From Elysia crispata (lineage: Eukaryota; Mollusca; Gastropoda; Plakobranchidae), in assembly GCA_033675545.1 (NCBI GenBank), contig JAWDGP010000459.1, positions 1,111,001 to 1,175,000 on the forward strand: 64,000 nt of DNA, in the 5' to 3' direction. A program made the position numbers and the translations under genes. Positions 61,542-64,000 of the stretch are shown one piece after another. How positions within the stretch are numbered: the stretch's first letter is position 1; each line of letters begins with the position of its first letter. The notes below the pieces were generated by a model. That model had not been told where the DNA came from. It did no database searches and saw only the letters and a list, made by a program, of their open reading frames with translations.

Positions 61542-62804
61542 CAATTAAGGGATTTTTACAACTGTTAGTGTATAAATTTAAAAACACAAACTTTGTTTAC
61601 CGTTTGAGTTAAAATCAAATACACAATAAAAACGTTTTAACCTTTTTCTCTTCCCTGGCCCTAAGATTTACTGTTTAAAAAATCTGGACTTGAAGCCTGT
61701 TTATCAATCGACGGTTTTTCACTGCAGCGAGATTATTTTTTCCATAAAGGAATCACTTCGAAACAGGAAGGCCCTCCGAGCGAAAGGCTCTAGCCTCATT
61801 TGGAGAAAGCCATGTACTGGCTGGCACTGAAAGAGGATAGACATAGACATGCTATTTTACAATGTACCCTGGTGCTGCCGGGTAGGCAGTGAAGATCTGC
61901 ACGGATTGGGATATTTGGATCTTTTCATGAAACTTTTTTGATCAGACTGGCCGAATTGTGTTTTATCTGCTTAATTTTTGTTGTTGTTTTTGACAGTCTG
62001 TTAGACCTGCTAACAGTGAGTTACGATACTGAATTCTGGATCGTAAAAATAAGCAAACGAGTTCATATGGTCTTATTTTAGAGATTTTTCGCATCTGTAG
62101 TTTCTAAGTTTTACAAAGCCTGGCAAAACTGCTGATCCATGGTTAGATTCGAATCCGGATAAACGCCGATATTTCTTGCAAAGATAGGCGGTGTTTCCTC
62201 AAGATTGCAAGTTTCAACTTTTGTTAAACTTACTTTGTTTGATGCACAAGACGCTCTAATAATTATGATTTCCATTGTTTTCTATTTTAAGTTATAACTT
62301 TTTAGCTGAGGACCAAGATGATAAATAAGTGATATATATCTTTAAGAAATGCTTGGCAGAATTAGTATCAGTAACATTAAAATGCATATGGATAGAGTGT
62401 CATGATCATACAAATGGTAATCATATCCATGATAGTTCATGAGACTATTTGTTACTGACTGTTAGTAATTGAGAAAAGAACCAACCCGAAGAGAGGTCCG
62501 TTGGGAATCCTTATTTATTAGAACTAAATTGTTTGTCTTCAGTTTTTTACAGCTGATCTAAAATGTAGGCGTTTCATGTCAATTTTGTTGTACATCTAGA
62601 AAAACATTTTTTTTAATAGTGGACTTGGTCGGAATAAAAATTGTCGATTAAAAAAATACGACAAAATTCGGTTTGCTAGATGGGATTAGTCTGACTATGT
62701 TTGAGCGTGTGTTTAAATAAAATTTCTGCTTCTTGGAGGCCTGTTTCTTCGATACAGATGGCCTTTTTTAGTGATTTACAATTCAAAATCTATCATCAGG
62801 TTGG

Positions 62805-62880
62805 AAGAAAAGATTCGAATGATGCTCAGAACTTTTAGACTGACGCATTGACCACCCCGACTGGCCAGGTGTTCCAGTTA
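62805..62880 (-). mobile_element. tRNA-like SINE remnant
   Basis: On the minus strand CTGGCCAGTCGGGGTGGTCA is followed by ATGCGTCAGTCTAAAAGTTC and then CATTCGAATC. This resembles the A-box region, anticodon arm and B box of a tRNA(Leu/Ser)-like SINE head. The B box is imperfect and the acceptor stem does not close, so it is not called as a tRNA gene. Confidence 0.45.
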
Positions 62881-63290
62881 GTTATCATTGTGTTTAAACT
62901 GTTTTTAAGGACCTTATGAAGGCAGCGATGGATAGAATGTGCCTTCTCGTTCTGCGGTGGATCGAAAAGAGCTGTAAAACTTTTGAAAATGACCATTGGG
63001 TAAATACCATAAGCTAATAAATTTGGCGGAGAAGGAAATAAAGAACTGTAAAACTAAGAAAAAAGATTGAAAACCAAGGAATCAAATTTTTTTTTCAGTT
63101 AATTTAATAAACTTTAAGCCTCAAAACTTGATTCTTTTTCACTATTTTCAGAATGGCATTATGTCAATGTTCTAAGAAATTTTTTAAAGGATCAACATCA
63201 ATAAGTTTAGTTTTTTAAGGTTACTTTTTTTATTTTTCGACAGGATCCTGAATCTAGGTTTAAATTTGATTGCAAAGTACAGCTTCTCAC

Positions 63291-63326
63291 CTTACGCGTC
63301 ATCATGGCGAAGCGTTTATTTCTCGG
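63291..63326 (-). CDS. candidate small exon (internal or first)
   Basis: On the minus strand an acceptor-like ctatgcacaccag is followed by 36 nt reading PRNKRFAMMTRK and a strong donor AAG|gtgagaag. Alternatively the ATG at 63305, in the good context cgccATGA, starts a coding exon MMTRK. Phase 0 at the donor is compatible with the candidate terminal exon at 56285-56380, but joining them directly would give an implausibly short protein. Confidence 0.3.
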
Positions 63327-64000
63327 CTGGTGTGCATAGAATATTATTGGATGAAGTTATAGGTTGGTTCACTGAAAACCCAGTAGGTTGTGTACTTTTA
63401 AGCACTTTTCTATGATAAAAAAAAAATAAGCGTTTGAAAAAATATAACAACATATTTGGAAATTATAGAATAAGCTGATGTCCATTAATACACGGCACCG
63501 GGTCTATTCTCTTATAGTTTCATCAGATTCAAACTACAACAACAGACACCTCGGCAGCTTACCATCATAATCAATGTAGATGCTGTTCAACTATTATCCA
63601 ATCAAGAACAGAGTAAGTAAGTTGTTTTTATTATATATATATATATATACATACACACACACATTGTATGATTGTTTATGCTTTTGTTGTCAAATCCACA
63701 AAACAAATTGACTGTATCCAAACTTCCTATCGATATTATCCTGTCCGGTAGAAGTTACATTCATCAACTTTCTCAGCTGTTTATCTAGTTTCCGTTAACA
63801 ATCATAGTAGAGGAGTTCTGGAATAATACGGCATGGGTTTTAGATCCAGTAGGATTTCTTAGTAAACTTGGTTGATTTCTGTATTACCCATTTAAAGACA
63901 AACTTTGAGATTATACTCGGCTGATTTTTTTTCTTTGCACATTGGCAATGTTTGTTTATGTAACTACAAATCTGAGAGAAAAGTCTTATCTTTCTAATGT

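Larger units (their letters stand above)
61542..64000. other. right-end region, no complete gene recognised
   Basis: Mostly AT-rich. It includes a GC-richer patch at 61740-61910 without a clear frame, a B-box-like gattcgaatcc at 62145, a diverged relative of the fold-back arm at about 63390-63475, and a (TA)n run at 63632-63650. A 28-nt candidate exon (63561-63588, minus) reads NSIYIDYD before donor GATG|gtaagc. Confidence 0.4.

Noticed and set aside
62100-62170. tRNA gene suggested by gattcgaatcc
   Set aside because: Only a B-box-like motif; no A box at the right distance and no cloverleaf.

Overview
The window looks like a nuclear genome segment of a lophotrochozoan animal, most likely a mollusc and probably a gastropod. 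This is an inference. It rests on vertebrate-like introns, AT-rich non-coding DNA crowded with (CT)n/(GA)n and trinucleotide arrays, and a very large Methuselah-like receptor of a kind common in molluscs. No bacterial, viral or CRISPR features are visible.

Two genes can be reconstructed exon by exon, both on the minus strand. At the left end (1693-8478) seven exons with GT-AG borders and consistent phases encode the membrane-anchor and first catalytic part of carnitine O-palmitoyltransferase 1 (CPT1). The gene enters from the right and leaves through the left edge. Its first coding exon (about 50 residues) was not found, and the catalytic histidine lies outside the window. At 41528-55514 five exons join in frame into a 1487-residue seven-helix receptor of the secretin/Methuselah-like type. 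It has a signal peptide, a long low-complexity ectodomain with two dibasic cleavage sites, a cysteine-rich region, and an unusually long second extracellular loop.

Weaker gene evidence: a possible signal-peptide-coding first exon at 34911-35037 (minus) and a possible terminal exon at 56285-56380 (minus), with small candidate exons further right (60105-60150, 63291-63326, 63561-63588).

Layout: 1-1692 is a 40/47-bp minisatellite in a CPT1 intron; 1693-8478 CPT1; 8479-34900 mostly repeats (50-bp and 95-bp minisatellites, GAA array, many CT/GA arrays); 34911-35204 candidate exon with a 23-bp array; 35686-38095 microsatellites, a fold-back element and a 90-bp triplication; 41528-55514 receptor gene; 56-64 kb an uncertain minus-strand gene, a 620-bp TTC array and a compound trinucleotide array.

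The most interesting pattern is that several minisatellites start exactly at, or within a few bases of, exon borders. In two introns (CPT1, 1-1692; receptor, 47201-47505) the repeat unit carries a copy of the adjacent 5' splice site, so the intron begins with dozens of decoy donors (CPT1) or seven of them (receptor).
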